Source of the DNA: Lates calcarifer
Lineage: Eukaryota; Chordata; Actinopteri; Centropomidae
Assembly: GCF_001640805.2 (NCBI RefSeq)
Contig: NC_066855.1
Span: forward strand, 186,001 to 250,000
DNA: 64,000 nucleotides
Direction: 5' to 3'
In this document: one piece after another, positions 24,401-34,915 of the stretch
How positions within the stretch are numbered: position 1 is the first letter of the stretch
Layout of the letters: the number at the start of each line of letters is the position of its first letter
Program-made: the position numbers and the translations under genes
The notes under the pieces: model-generated
Told to the model about the DNA's origin: nothing
Seen by the model: the letters and a program-made list of their open reading frames with translations, nothing else
The model's database searches: none

Positions 24401-24580
24401 AGTGGTGATATTTCATCATGTAAAAACATTAAGCATGTTTTTTCTCTCCTGAGCCTTGCACCATACGATGCAGCTGAAGGTTTTTTTTAATCATAGGAAT
24501 ATTTCTCACAAAACACTCTTCACCAAATGTGGCTGTAGATGCATGGATTTATGTTGTTTATGAAATGAAATGATTCTCTG
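21429..24580. other. Non-coding, no gene seen
   Basis: No gene, RNA or transposon recognised over about 3 kb. The stretch 23420-23690 (words CATATGTAAATGCCGCG and CGTGATTAAACTTCTG) is repeat-free and could be conserved non-coding DNA. Confidence 0.4.
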
Positions 24581-24900
24581 CTGTATCTGCTCCCTCTCTC
24601 TCCTGCACCTCCAGCCTCGGGCTATTGCTCATCCCTTGACATTATCATTGAGTTTACAGGGAGAAATCTAGAAATCTAGAAGTTTCTCTGTGCTCTCCAT
24701 CTCCCTGGGAAATCTCTGAGGGACCAATCAGTGGCTCAGTAATCCTGGCGTCTAACGTTAGCCTCTGTCTTCTCACAGCCATTCCATAATTCCACATCTC
24801 CCACAGACTATTCAGAAGCATTTACAAGGATGGAAATCCATTGTTGTTTTCCTCACTCTGTTTCCAAGGCTTGAAATATTCAGATTGTGTCTCAGTAGAG
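24581..24900. promoter_or_regulatory. Conserved-non-coding-like block (tentative)
   Basis: Repeat-free text with GGGCTATTGCTCATCCCTTG, CATTATCATTGAGTTTAC, GACCAATCAGTG and a near-palindrome GAGAAATCTAG...CTAGAAGTTTCTC at 24661-24688. The texture resembles vertebrate conserved non-coding elements. The call rests on composition and motif density only. Confidence 0.25.
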
Positions 24901-25826
24901 ACAAACAGCTCCCTGTCTGACAATCTCAAACATCTCTCACGCTGTTCTTTTAAATGAAAAACATGGCATGGCATAACAAATTAAAGTCTAGGTACTAGTG
25001 TGCACTAGTGTGGTGGATTATTAAAACAAATTAATTGATTAATTGAATGTAATAAATATGATAAATGGACTTGTACATCATAAAAATATACACATGCAAC
25101 AGTCTAAGTCATCAGGGGCAGTTTTAACAGAGGATTCATTAAATACTTTAAAGTCTTTGGATGGTACACTGGACTGTTTGGACTTGGAGCCCAACAGAGC
25201 CGGTGACTGCAGAGGCTACTGACAACATGTATACAACACAGAGAGACAAACACGAGCTCATGAGTGTGAACAAAGAACAACTCACAATATCCAGCTCCAT
25301 ATTAATATCACGTGTGATGAAGTGCTAAGAGAGAGCCTCAGGCAGCAGAAGACAGAAGGTGATGAGGAGGACGGGAAAATCTCTGAGAAGACCAAAACCC
25401 TCCACAGGATGTATCATCAGCAGATAGAGGAAGTGCTGATATCAGGAAATCCTGCCAGTGGCTAGAAAAGGCCGGGCTACTGTCATCAGAGCAGGCTGCT
25501 GTACTGATGGAAGGCTAAGGAATGTATTCTGTATTCCTCTCAGTGTAAGGCCTTATGGTCTCACTGCAGAGTAATGGAAATTATTTTAAAATCAGTTCTA
25601 AAAGAAGCCTGGAACCAGAGTGCTGATGTTAAAATCAATGTAGTGTGAGTACAGAATCTGGTTTGTAAGAGAGGAATTTCATACAAAATTGAATTCAACT
25701 GGAAGAGTGTGGAATTTACATTATTAAAACACTACAGCAGAATCCTTCCCTTCGTCCCATCGGACTCTCAGGGATGGGAAGGTGGTGACGATGCTTTGTG
25801 CTGTAGTCAGCTCATCCAGTCTGGAG
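24901..25826. other. Non-coding, no gene seen
   Basis: AT-rich in the first 250 bp (repeated TTAATTGATTAATTGAAT-type words around 25030). Nothing else is recognisable. Confidence 0.4.
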
Positions 25827-25945
25827 CTGGCCCAGTTTGTAAAAAATGGATCTGTGCTGGTATTGGCCACTAGCACCAAAGGTCACTGGCCCAAGTCCGT
25901 TGTGCAGATCTGGCCCGGAGCCTTCATAAGTTCTGGGCCAAATAA
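25827..25945. repeat. Degenerate CTGGCCCA-containing short-period repeat
   Basis: The words CTGGCCCAGT (25827), TTGGCCACT (25863), CTGGCCCAAG (25886), CTGGCCCGGA (25910) and CTGGGCCAAA (25933) recur; the last three are spaced about 23 bp apart. Similar 'TGGGCCAGATCTGGCCC' repeats are known from animal genomes. It is too decayed to assign. Confidence 0.5.
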
Positions 25946-26879
25946 TATCTGGGACACCTGCAGTCTCACACCTCTTTAAGTAGTGACTGTGGGGGCTGAG
26001 TGTGTTTTTCTGTGTTAATGGGAGGCTGTGTAGAGGGACAGATTATTCATCTTACTGCAGTTATTTTGCGAATGTTTCTCATTGTTTTGAAATGCTAAGT
26101 CATTATTTATTATGTACATATACTATAGCTGTAGAAATTCAGTAGGTAGCAGCACAAACCTTTGATGGTTCAGCCTATATTGACCTTCGTCCAGCAACCG
26201 CAAAGATTTAGGCGAGGAATAATGCTTTTTAAACATGGCGTCCCAAATAAGATGTTTGTGAGAGTGTAAAACTTCAAGGGCCAAAAACATATGAGTCTGA
26301 TCCATCTGATCTGACATGGACTGACCCTGTGTCTCCTGCTGACTAACCCAGCATCAAGTATTACATCTATAAACATCCCTCTGAAGTGTGAACATGACTG
26401 CATGACGCTAAGAATCTGGCGGTTTCCTGGTGTAGTTCCCAGTCCTGGCCTCCAGGACCTGGAATTTCTTGTCTGGGAATAGTTTACTGTATGAGCCAGT
26501 CTGAAGACACAAACATGTACCCACAACTTGAGCTGGTTCCAGATGATGTAGTGGTAGTCTGGCCTGATGCTGCTGTCTCTTACTGTTTGCCCACTGATCT
26601 CCAATGTGTATTTCAGCTTCTTGTAGCACAGCAGACAGCTGGATTACTCCATGCCTCCTCAGTGAAGGGGAAACAAATGTTGTGGTTAAATAAGCATGGC
26701 TAAACCTCACACACCAGCAGGAAGACGCAGAGACCCGAACCTGAACCCTGCAAAATAAATGTAAACTGTAACTGAAACGTACAAGCACACAATTGAGATG
26801 TTTGTATCACTTTGCCTGCATTAGGGCCGACTGGAACAGGAACCAGGAAACGCTTCATGCTTCTCTGCAAGTCTATTAT
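25946..26879. other. Non-coding; holds the longest ORF of the window, judged spurious
   Basis: The 144-codon minus ORF at 26170-26604 and a 126-codon one at 26408-26788 overlap out of frame, and a 70-codon plus ORF lies across both. None has a family motif or splice-site framing. About this many ORFs of that length are expected by chance in 64 kb. Confidence 0.45.
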
Positions 26880-27180
26880 CCATTGTGGGGCCAAAGTAGA
26901 TGGGGTGTTGCAGCTGGCGCGACAAAATGAGATTTATCTCTTTGGAATAGAAAAAGACAGTCATTTTCCCACCACTTGCTTCAGTTAGTCGGGGAAGGGG
27001 TGTGTGTGGAAGGAGTGAATTAGCTTGCGTGGAGATGCGGGACAGAATAGAAAAGAAGCGAAAAAGAGATGCACACTGGGGAAATTACTTTCTCCTAATT
27101 GTGGGTTGGACAATTTAATCCTGTCATAAAAAGAGCCCTGGAGAACTGGTGAGGAGACAGAACATTTTTATTGACTAAAG
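26880..27180. promoter_or_regulatory. Conserved-non-coding-like block (tentative)
   Basis: Repeat-free, with TTTCTCCTAATTGTGGGTTG, ACAATTTAATCCTGTCATAA and AAAAGAGCCCTGG, in a stretch of even composition about 300 bp long. TAATTG and TTTAATCC are homeodomain-type cores. No alignment was possible. Confidence 0.3.
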
Positions 27181-28694
27181 CCATCTGATATCTGAGTAAA
27201 TTAAACTGGACAAATACACACAAACTGCTGCTGGAGAGCTCACTGCTGATTGCTTTATACACACAGATTGAATTGAAATATTTGGGGGCTCAGGCCTACA
27301 GGTGCTGCTGTCGAGAATATGAGAGATATTCATTTTGAAGGAAACCTCTAAGTCAAGTCATTACCGGAACATCAGCAGAATAAATACTCTGAGATGTTTA
27401 ATAATAATAATCTGCCAACATCTCTGCTTCACACTGATGTTGACTCATCATTTTTAGGTACAAGCCCACTGGGATTTCCAAGCAGATAAACCTTAATGCG
27501 TGTGATCACAACTTAGTCACTTTCTATCCATGTTAAAATAAAAATATCTGCAGAGGGAGGAGGTCATCAGAGAGAGTTGTGTGTGATGGTAAACTCACTC
27601 AAGTGACAGGCTCCTTCCAAAGTCTGGTTACTGGGCAGGCTGTTGTAGTGGCAGTGCCAGAGCTGTGGAAAGCTCTGAACAGATGGTTTCTCTATGAGCT
27701 GAACTGTACAGAGCATCTACCCTCAGGCATCTACATGTGATTTCATCACAGGCTGAGCAGAAATGACAACAGGCCCTACAAAGGCAGGTGCTTTGGATTA
27801 AGCTTTCATTATCAGGGTGTGATTAATGAGCTTCACATCATTCCCAGAGTCAGACTTAACAAGAGACAGACAACAACCCGTTTCTACACAGATACACAGA
27901 GAGAAATGTGTGTCTCATTTCTGAATTGTTTTGTTGTAATGTTATACCTTATATTAACAAAGTGTTGAAGCCTTGAGCATCTGTGATGATGTCCATGACA
28001 CTGGTTGACTGACAGCTGGGAGGTGGTGCTGCTGAATGGAGAATGTATTTTATTAAGGAGCGATTCATCCACAAAGCTTCAAGTCTCCACCATTATCTGC
28101 TTCTTTTATGTCACTCAGTTTTTCAGGCTGTTCGAGTTTATATTCCACTTGGAAAAAGGAATGAATCCCACTAGATGTTACTTTTACTTTATGGTATTTC
28201 AACATCTGCTGATTCACTGGCAGCTCCTGTGTGTTTTTCTGTTATCCATCTCAAATGTGTCAGAGCAGATATGCTTGTTTTTCAGTCAGTCCAGCTGTCT
28301 ACACAGGACCTATAACAGCTACACACTCGTAAATAGTTTTAGAGCTTCAAGTCTGTTTTCTTTGACCAAGGATTTTAAATATATCAATAGATTAATACAG
28401 TAAATCCAGTCTAAAATCGGAGGTTTCTGCAGGTCCAAGTACAGATGATTGTTACATGTGATGAGTACATCATCTTTACGTTTTTAGTATCAGTCATTAC
28501 GGATAGAAAAAATGTAAAGGTGATCAAATTAGCAAGGTTTAGTAACAGCTGGTAAAATGAGGTGAAAAGGCTGTGAACTGCAGTGACTAATGAATCCTGA
28601 CATGTCTATGAATGAAATGTAAAGATTTATCTCGCATCAACCCAGTCATGAGCAGGTAATGAAATGTCTTTGCCTAGTTGAGCTGTGTTGTCTT
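27181..28694. other. Non-coding, no gene seen
   Basis: No recognisable element. The 132-codon plus ORF at 28005-28403 has a biased hydrophobic translation and no motif. The (TAA)n at about 27400-27411 is very short. Confidence 0.4.
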
Positions 28695-29835
28695 TGTTTC
28701 AGGCGTCCATCAGAGATGAGACAGACCCCATACTGCTACTCAAAGCACACAGCTGTTTCATCTGACTGTGTGTCAGACAATGTTTATAGTACACTCTACT
28801 TGGCTTCATTAAATATCAGGTCTCTGGCTGACAAGTCACGATCAATTAATGATGTTATTATCGAGAAAACCCTTGATTTTATGTCTTTAACTGAAACCTG
28901 GTTAAATGTAATCAATAGTGCATATTAGCCCTTATTGAATCAGCTCCCCCACAGCCTCACTGAGGTCAGAGTACACTTTATTTAATATCATCAGTGCAAA
29001 CAGTCATATAGGAGAGATTGACACCTGTGAATATGTTGAGCTTCAGTTGAGATCATCTCATCAGGCAATCTCAGTGCAAACTGTTTTGATGGCTCTGTTA
29101 GACGACTGTCTGCACGTACGCCTTCACTTCCTGTCACTGATCTTATAGACTGCTTCAGTTCTAAAGCTCTGTGTATGTTATTGATGCTGTTGACTCTGGT
29201 AAGAAAAAAGCAAGGTGGAGGAATGCCACCATAGGAAAAGCTCAAAGAAGATAATACAGGCAGAACGCAGGTGGTGAAGAACCAAACTGGTACAGGAACT
29301 AAAAAGGACACAGCAGACCTTTTTCTCTGAGATCATTCATGACAATATCAATAATACAGACATTTATTTGACAGACTGACAAACTCCTGAGCATCACTGG
29401 CTCTGAACTGTTATTCACCAACTCATAATGATTCTGGATCTTTTTTTTCACAGATAAAGCTCTGACAGTTTCTAACTCCATCTCAGGCTAAACAGCTCTG
29501 TTGTCTGTGCCTCCACAGAAGACCTCGTCAGTTCATTTCATAGATAATGCAACCTGAGACAGAAACTGTTCAACACCTTAGGCATAGCACCTGCTGCCTT
29601 GATACTACAAACTTTTTAAAAGGTGTTTTTAACTACATGTACTACAGAAAGTCAATAGTTCTCTTACGTCAGGTCTCGTGTGGATGCCTCAGTAATAAAT
29701 GGCTACAGGCCTGTATCAAACCTACCATTTTAAGGCAGGATCACTGAGAAGGTTGTTTTTCAGCCTCAATTCTTTGTTCAGGCAAAACAACTTCATGACT
29801 GTTTTTCAATCTGGATTTCATTTAATTATATCTTG
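28695..29835 (+). pseudogene. L2/Rex-like LINE relic: endonuclease to reverse transcriptase
   Basis: The first open block (to 28925) contains LASLNIRSLADKSRSIND and DFMSLTETWLN, the opening of the apurinic-type endonuclease domain of fish L2-like LINEs (xLNxRSLxxK, DxxxLTETWL). Further on, in other frames, come STCCLDTTNFLKGVFNYMYY (about 29590-29650) and KAGSLRRLFFSLNSLF with VFQSGFH (about 29735-29825), the start of the reverse transcriptase (NYRPISNLPFLxKxxEKxVxxQL...FQSGFR). Several stops, frameshifts and deletions lie between. The element ends before the catalytic YADD box, so it is inert. Confidence 0.85.
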
Positions 29836-32419
29836 TATTACATATCCCAGCTTTGAAAAGGCAAAGTGATGTCAAATTAAAACTGAGCTGATGTGTGGTC
29901 TCTTGTGTCTTGCATTAATATTCAGTGGCTGATGTAAACAAAACCAGTTTTAGATTGAGTCAGAGCACAGGCTGCTTCACAGGTTGAGTTGAAGTGCAAA
30001 CATCTAAATGTGTGTACTTCAGAGACTCATTTCAAAACAACAGGGGTTGATGACAACAGTTTATATGCTGAGGCAAAATGGGTTTTTCTAAAGACGGTAA
30101 GAAACGACCTGTTTCCTCTCACAATAACTGACTGATGATTAATGAGAACAGCAGTTTATTCTCTGAGCTGCTCATTGGCTTCCACCGGTGTGAGGAGTCT
30201 CTGGATCTTCACCTCCTGCCTGGTGTTTGAGTTTCCTGTTAGCTGAGCACACAAGAGAAGAGTTTGTGTTTAATGCCTCAGCAGTCTCTCTCAGCTAATT
30301 AAACATCATCCTTGACCCCTCCCCTCACAGGTAGCTGAGCTAGAGCTCCTCACAACTGGAGACACCTGAATATGTAGCGTTTACCCAGACAGAAAAAAAG
30401 AAGAAGAATATTATAAGAGAAAAGAATATCAGAATATCAGCACAACTCAAACACCCCTAGATTGTTATTTGTTCTGTCTTCAACAAACCAGTAGTTTTTT
30501 GCACAAGTTTATTTTTGTCTAGAAACCAGTTTTCCATTTCCTTTTCATATGTGTGGAACTACGAAAAGACCACCATTAAGAAAAATAATATTTCAATCTT
30601 TAATACTTGTCTAGTCTGGTTTATTTCATAATGTACTTTTTCAGACATCTTTTTAACAGGACGTTGAGTCTCCTCATCTATTAGCCATCACATATCTGTG
30701 TGAGTAAAATGCAGTGTCAGTGAAAATGGGACACCAGGAGTTACTAATGTAGCTGGTATTGAGAGCATAAGAGTCATGTCAAACGTATGTCCAAAATAGC
30801 CAAGATTTATAATTTAAATATGCTCATAAAATGCATTATTTGTATTTCTTACTTTTATTGTAGCAGTGTAATGGAATTCATTTAAAATATATATATATAT
30901 ATCTTGTTTAATTTTAAAATGACCTTTTTAAGAAGTGTTTTCATTTCATCCTGGAACATTTCCCCCAGAAAAATGGTACAGTAAAATCAGATGTAATGGG
31001 CAAAAACAACATGAACATAATATGAAATTATATTTTTAATGCAGATGTTGAAGTTCCATGTGTATGTAGCACACTTAGCATCCATTTCATACCAGCAAAC
31101 TAGATTTCATTCATCACTGCTACATTTCTCATATCTCAGTCAGCTGCTATGTTCATGTATGGTGACCAAATCCCAGTAATGAGACTCTGATGTACTTCAT
31201 CCCCATCCATGACCCAGTAGATTGATTGACATCTGCCCTGTTCAGCTCTCCTGCAGAGATGGATCTGCTTTGTTCTCCCTGTGGGAGCTGAGGAGAGATT
31301 CCTGCAGCCGGTGTAGCTCTGAATGTGCTTTCAGGGAGCTTTGGGCTTAGGCTTTGAAGCAAACTGTGAGGGCCTGACTGCTGCAGCCCTCTGAATGTGA
31401 GGGTGTGTGTGTCTGTGTGAGACAGCCTGACAGAATTACAAACATGATTCTGCATGACAATCCACCCACAAACCCCTAAATGTTTGTCAAGAGTCTTTTT
31501 TTCAGTGTTGTGTCATATGTTCTTGTCAGAGATGGAGTGCTTTTCAACATGAGGGTGCCTCACATTTATCTGTGTGATAGGTGATTTTCCTGTGAGGATG
31601 GGGTAGATACTTATCTGAAGGAATACCTGTCAGCAGCAACATGCTTAATTCTCCTGAGATTGATGTATAAGAATCTGATTCAGTCCATCCTGCTATACAG
31701 ACTTTTCCCTTATTTTTCTTCATCCACCATTTTAAACAATGAATACAGAAAACACAATGTGCCTCAGTTCTTTTATCCACACTTTACTTTTCTTCACTCG
31801 GGCTTGTCTAGTTTTCGCTGGTTTGCCGTTGACAGGCATGCATCTCATGCATCTCATCAGTGAAAGAACAGCTGTGTTATTGGTGGATCCCTCCCTCTGT
31901 GTAGCTGACTGTACTCGGCCAGATCCTCTATGAGATAATAAAAGTCTCCAGATACATTCTCTCTAGGAGAAGATCATGTACTGTTCCACATGATTAATAA
32001 AAATCACTTGCAAACTTTCATCTCACAACTGAGCCCTGCATTTGAACAGGGGAAATAAATCCTCCTGACTAATGAGAGCTTTAACTTTGGCTATTTTCTG
32101 GGCCAGACACTTCTAAAGCTCCTGAAACTACATTTAGACTGGGATTCCTCTAAAATCTTTACCAATTAACATACTGTGGTTGCTTACTTTGCAGCTTGTT
32201 AAAGGGAAATGCAGGTATTTGTCGAGCTGTGTGCTATTCACATATTTTTGTCTTTTGGTCATGATAAAATTTTACTCATCACCTCCGCCGTAGAAATTTG
32301 GGAAATACAGACGTCAAGGAAGCAGAGTAAGATGTCTGTTATCTATAATGGATCTATGTTGGTAACTATGGTAATACATCAGTACAATGGGCTTATGTCC
32401 AGGCAGTGACAGGGCAGTT
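29836..32419. other. Non-coding, AT-rich, no gene seen
   Basis: No exon is supported over about 2.6 kb. It contains (AT)n at 30888-30902 and several A/T-rich stretches. The 100-codon minus ORF at 31153-31455 has no motif. Confidence 0.4.
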
Positions 32420-32534
32420 AATGTTGTGTTTGTTGTTATGCTGTCCCCTTTAACCCATGTTGGCAGTCAGCGATTAAAGCAAGTTGAGCTCACAAGACTC
32501 TGGTCTTTATTTGACGTGGTGTCAGAGGTTGAGC
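32420..32534 (+). mobile_element. LTR edge plus primer-binding-site-like motif (retrotransposon relic)
   Basis: TCTTTATTTGACG is followed immediately by TGGTGTCAGAGGTTGAG (32517-32533). TGGTGTCAGAAGT-type sequences complementary to a tRNA-Leu 3' end directly follow the 5' LTR in several fish LTR retrotransposons. GCGATTAAAGC, 40 bp upstream, would be the R-region signal. The LTR end is TGACG instead of a canonical CA. Neither the left LTR border nor gag/pol is found here, so the element is a remnant. Confidence 0.5.
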
Positions 32535-33059
32535 TTTGACAGGCCAGGGAAGACTGACCTGCGGGCAGCAGCTTCTGCATTACCACACTGAAACTTTCTG
32601 AGACTCCTACTGGCAGTTAACCTTCAGTCTAGACCAGTAGAACATCCCCTCTATCATGTTGCTAAAAAAGCAAAAGAAATCAAATCTCTTTCTTTGATTC
32701 CACGTGTGAAGAAGACCAAATGGTTGATCTCTGAAAGGACTCTCCTGCTCCTATAGCTAACATCACACCAACATGTGTTGGAAAACTAGAAAGAAAGTCT
32801 AATGGGAAGTAATTTAACTTACTAGTCTGAATTAGCCATCGCAAACATTAGCAAATAGGACAAAAACAATACCATCCTACTGGCTCTTTGGAATGTAGCA
32901 GAACTAATGTTACCCACCTGTTGACCAGAAACAGAGCAGTGTTCGTAACCATCTTCATGCCATTCAATGCTTGGAGGTATCTCTCCTCTAGGTGTTTGTA
33001 GTCTCTCTCTCTCCCAGGAGAGGAGGAGGAAGGGATGGATAGGAGCACTGGACACCCCA
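32535..33059. other. Non-coding, possibly repeat-derived
   Basis: No coding motif follows the primer-binding-site-like word. A CTCTCCTCTAGGTGTTTGTAG...CCCAGGAGAGGAGGAGGAAGG phrase at 32980-33035 looks like fish dispersed-repeat text, but I cannot name it. Confidence 0.35.
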
Positions 33060-33302
33060 ACAGGTGGTGAAGAGTTTTCTTTTTCCTCCCCAGACTGTGT
33101 TTGGTGTCTGGGTTTTGTTCTTTCAGTTTGAGCTGGAGACCTCTGCTAGTTCAGTTATCCGTCTTTTTGTTTGATTGAGGTTAGTTCCTCAATCAGTTTG
33201 GTTAACTTTGGTAAATAAAGTTTTGGGGATTAAGCATTGAATTCTTGTCTGGCATTTTCTTCACACAAACCTTTGTTTTCTTTCTTCAGGGAGGCCGTAA
33301 CA
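33060..33302 (+). repeat. Possible retroelement terminal region
   Basis: A T-rich body with TTTGGTAAATAAAGTTTTGG, then CTTGTCTGGCATTTTCTTC and a GGAGGCCGTAACAG end. This is the typical order of polyadenylation signal, GT/T-rich stretch and short terminal phrase in LTR-type repeats. No partner LTR was found, so the class is uncertain. Confidence 0.35.
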
Positions 33303-33887
33303 GTTAGACTGACCATTATGACTACTGGGACATATCCCAGTGGGTGGATCAGGTGGACCAGTCTCTTAACCAGCCCTCTCTGTGAGCCTGTCATCTGGGG
33401 GTAAGTCCAGAGCTTAGCTTCTCCTCCAGTCCGACTGTGTAGTTTACATTGTTGGGAAGCCTCACCAGTGTTGATGCTGCTCCTCGCTCTTGTCTGATCA
33501 TAGCACTTTTGTTCTTCTGTCCTTCTGCTCTTTGGCTGTTACTCTGCCTCTACTCTACCGTCGTCACACTGCCGCCAGTCGATGTTCCCTCCATGCTCTT
33601 GCCTTAATGTCAGTGTTGGTTTCCCATCTGCAGTCCCAATCGATCCCATTCAAAGTGATGGAGGGCAGGCTTCTCCTTCTCCTATCTGTTAGCATGTGCC
33701 AGATTTACTGTCTCTTGCTGTCCCCTCTTCAGTTCTTCTTTCCCTTGTCTTATGCACGAACACGAATGCCCCCTGTTCCTGATTGGCTGGAATGGTGTTG
33801 CGAAGCTCAGTCCAAGTCACTTTGTTTTTTTTCCCAGTAACAGAGCCAGAGCCGTGTAGGAACTCCAGATTTTTCTTATTTTTTCAG
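33303..33887. other. Non-coding; possible dispersed repeat ending in a splice-acceptor-like tract
   Basis: The 116-codon plus ORF at 33490-33840 is pyrimidine-biased and unconvincing. The stretch CCTGATTGGCTGGAATGGTG...AGAGCCAGAGCCGTGTAGGAAC at about 33775-33865 has a repeat-like feel. It ends in TTTTTCTTATTTTTTCAG at 33870-33887. Confidence 0.35.
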
Positions 33888-34213
33888 TGCTCACACAGAC
33901 CAGACAGCTTGCAGACCGTGAAGAGATATTCACTGAATTTGACAAAAAGTGTACTGGATTAGAATCGCTTACTCCACCTTCAAAGTTTCATCAACAAACA
34001 CACTTTCGTAACCTTAAAAGCCTACACATAAAAGAAGGTTGCACACCTTATAATGAAAAAATTCTTTCGAGGAAAAGTGCAATGCCAGACATGACTCTTG
34101 CTGTAGCTGCTGATGGAGTTAGTGCTGTGAAGATGGACATTACAAAGTTGTATAAACATATGAATAGACGACTTGTGACATTCATTCCTCGGCTGCTGAA
34201 ATCTCTGGGTTAA
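33888..34213 (+). CDS. Candidate 3'-terminal exon, function unknown (tentative)
   Basis: The open frame begins directly after a strong acceptor (pyrimidine tract then CAG, 33885-33887) and runs 108 codons to a TAA at 34214. The translation is hydrophilic and protein-like, with CTPYNEKILSRKSAMPDMT and VSAVKMDITKLYKHMNRRLV, and ends in LKSLG. An AATAAA with a following GT/T-rich stretch lies at 34778-34783, which would make a 3' UTR of about 560 bp. I recognise no domain. Against it: no upstream exon is seen, 108 codons is within chance, and the first 100 bp may belong to a dispersed repeat. Confidence 0.25.
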
Positions 34214-34218
34214 TTAGA

Positions 34219-34230
34219 CCCCCCCCCCCC
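34219..34230. repeat. Poly(C) run, 12 bp
   Basis: A homopolymer just downstream of the candidate stop codon. A similar 13-bp C run lies at 43405-43417. Confidence 0.9.
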
Positions 34231-34419
34231 TCCACTGCATCAACTGTTTTGATGCCTGGCATCAGAACACATTTAGAGCCTCCACTCTGTGTGTGAGTTA
34301 CAGAATGAAAAACATTCCAAAGGCTTGTCATATCAAACACTGAGCTGGACACTGTGCAGGAAAATCCACTGCCTGAAATTGAAAATAGCCAAACAAAGAC
34401 ATCCATAATTTACACATTA

Positions 34420-34620
34420 GATAGCCTCCCATTTCACGAAGCCCCATTTCCACAATTGAATTATACATTTGCTGCATTATTCAACAAAGCTTTATTTATC
34501 CTTTCCTTGGGTTTTTAATCATTGCCAGCTATGACTTTGTTCCAATATTAATGAAACCTGCTCTTTAACAAAGACATAATCATTGGCTGAGGTTATGGGC
34601 ACGGGCGTCAAACAACACTG
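34420..34620. promoter_or_regulatory. Conserved-non-coding-like block (tentative)
   Basis: Repeat-free, AT-rich but structured text: TTGAATTATACATTTGCTGC, ATTATTCAACAAAGCTTTAT, GGTTTTTAATCATTGCCAGC, CCAATATTAATGAAACC and ACATAATCATTGGCTGAG. Many ATTA/TAAT homeodomain cores lie in 200 bp. It would fall inside the 3' UTR if the exon candidate upstream is real. Confidence 0.35.
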
Positions 34621-34685
34621 AATGAACATTGACACTGTCACAACAGTTCACTGCTGCACGGCTTACCTGTCTGCACGCCTCAGGA

Positions 34686-34686
<1 letters not shown>

Positions 34687-34722
<36 letters not shown>
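34687..34722. repeat. (AC)n microsatellite, 36 bp
   Basis: An uninterrupted AC dinucleotide tract, about 195 bp upstream of the Tc1/mariner composite. Confidence 0.98.
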
Positions 34723-34724
<2 letters not shown>

Positions 34725-34915
34725 GACAGACTTGATTAGCTGTGTGTCAGTCCAGTATTTTTAAGTGTATGTTAAATAATAAATAACACTTCTTTAATGT
34801 TGTGCATAATGCTAGTATTACCTTTCATAGGGTTAGTAAATAATCCATTCTGAGCCTCTCATATACATAGAGTCTCCTTTCACATACATATACTGTCACA
34901 GTCACATATGTGTAT

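Noticed and set aside
26170..26788. Overlapping minus-strand ORFs of 144 and 126 codons
   Set aside because: They are out of frame with each other, lack motifs and splice framing, and their lengths are within chance for 64 kb read in six frames.
28005..28403. 132-codon plus-strand ORF
   Set aside because: Hydrophobic, T-rich translation with no domain and no upstream splice acceptor or promoter signal.
33490..33840. 116-codon plus-strand ORF upstream of the exon candidate
   Set aside because: Pyrimidine-biased translation that looks like repeat-derived sequence, not protein.
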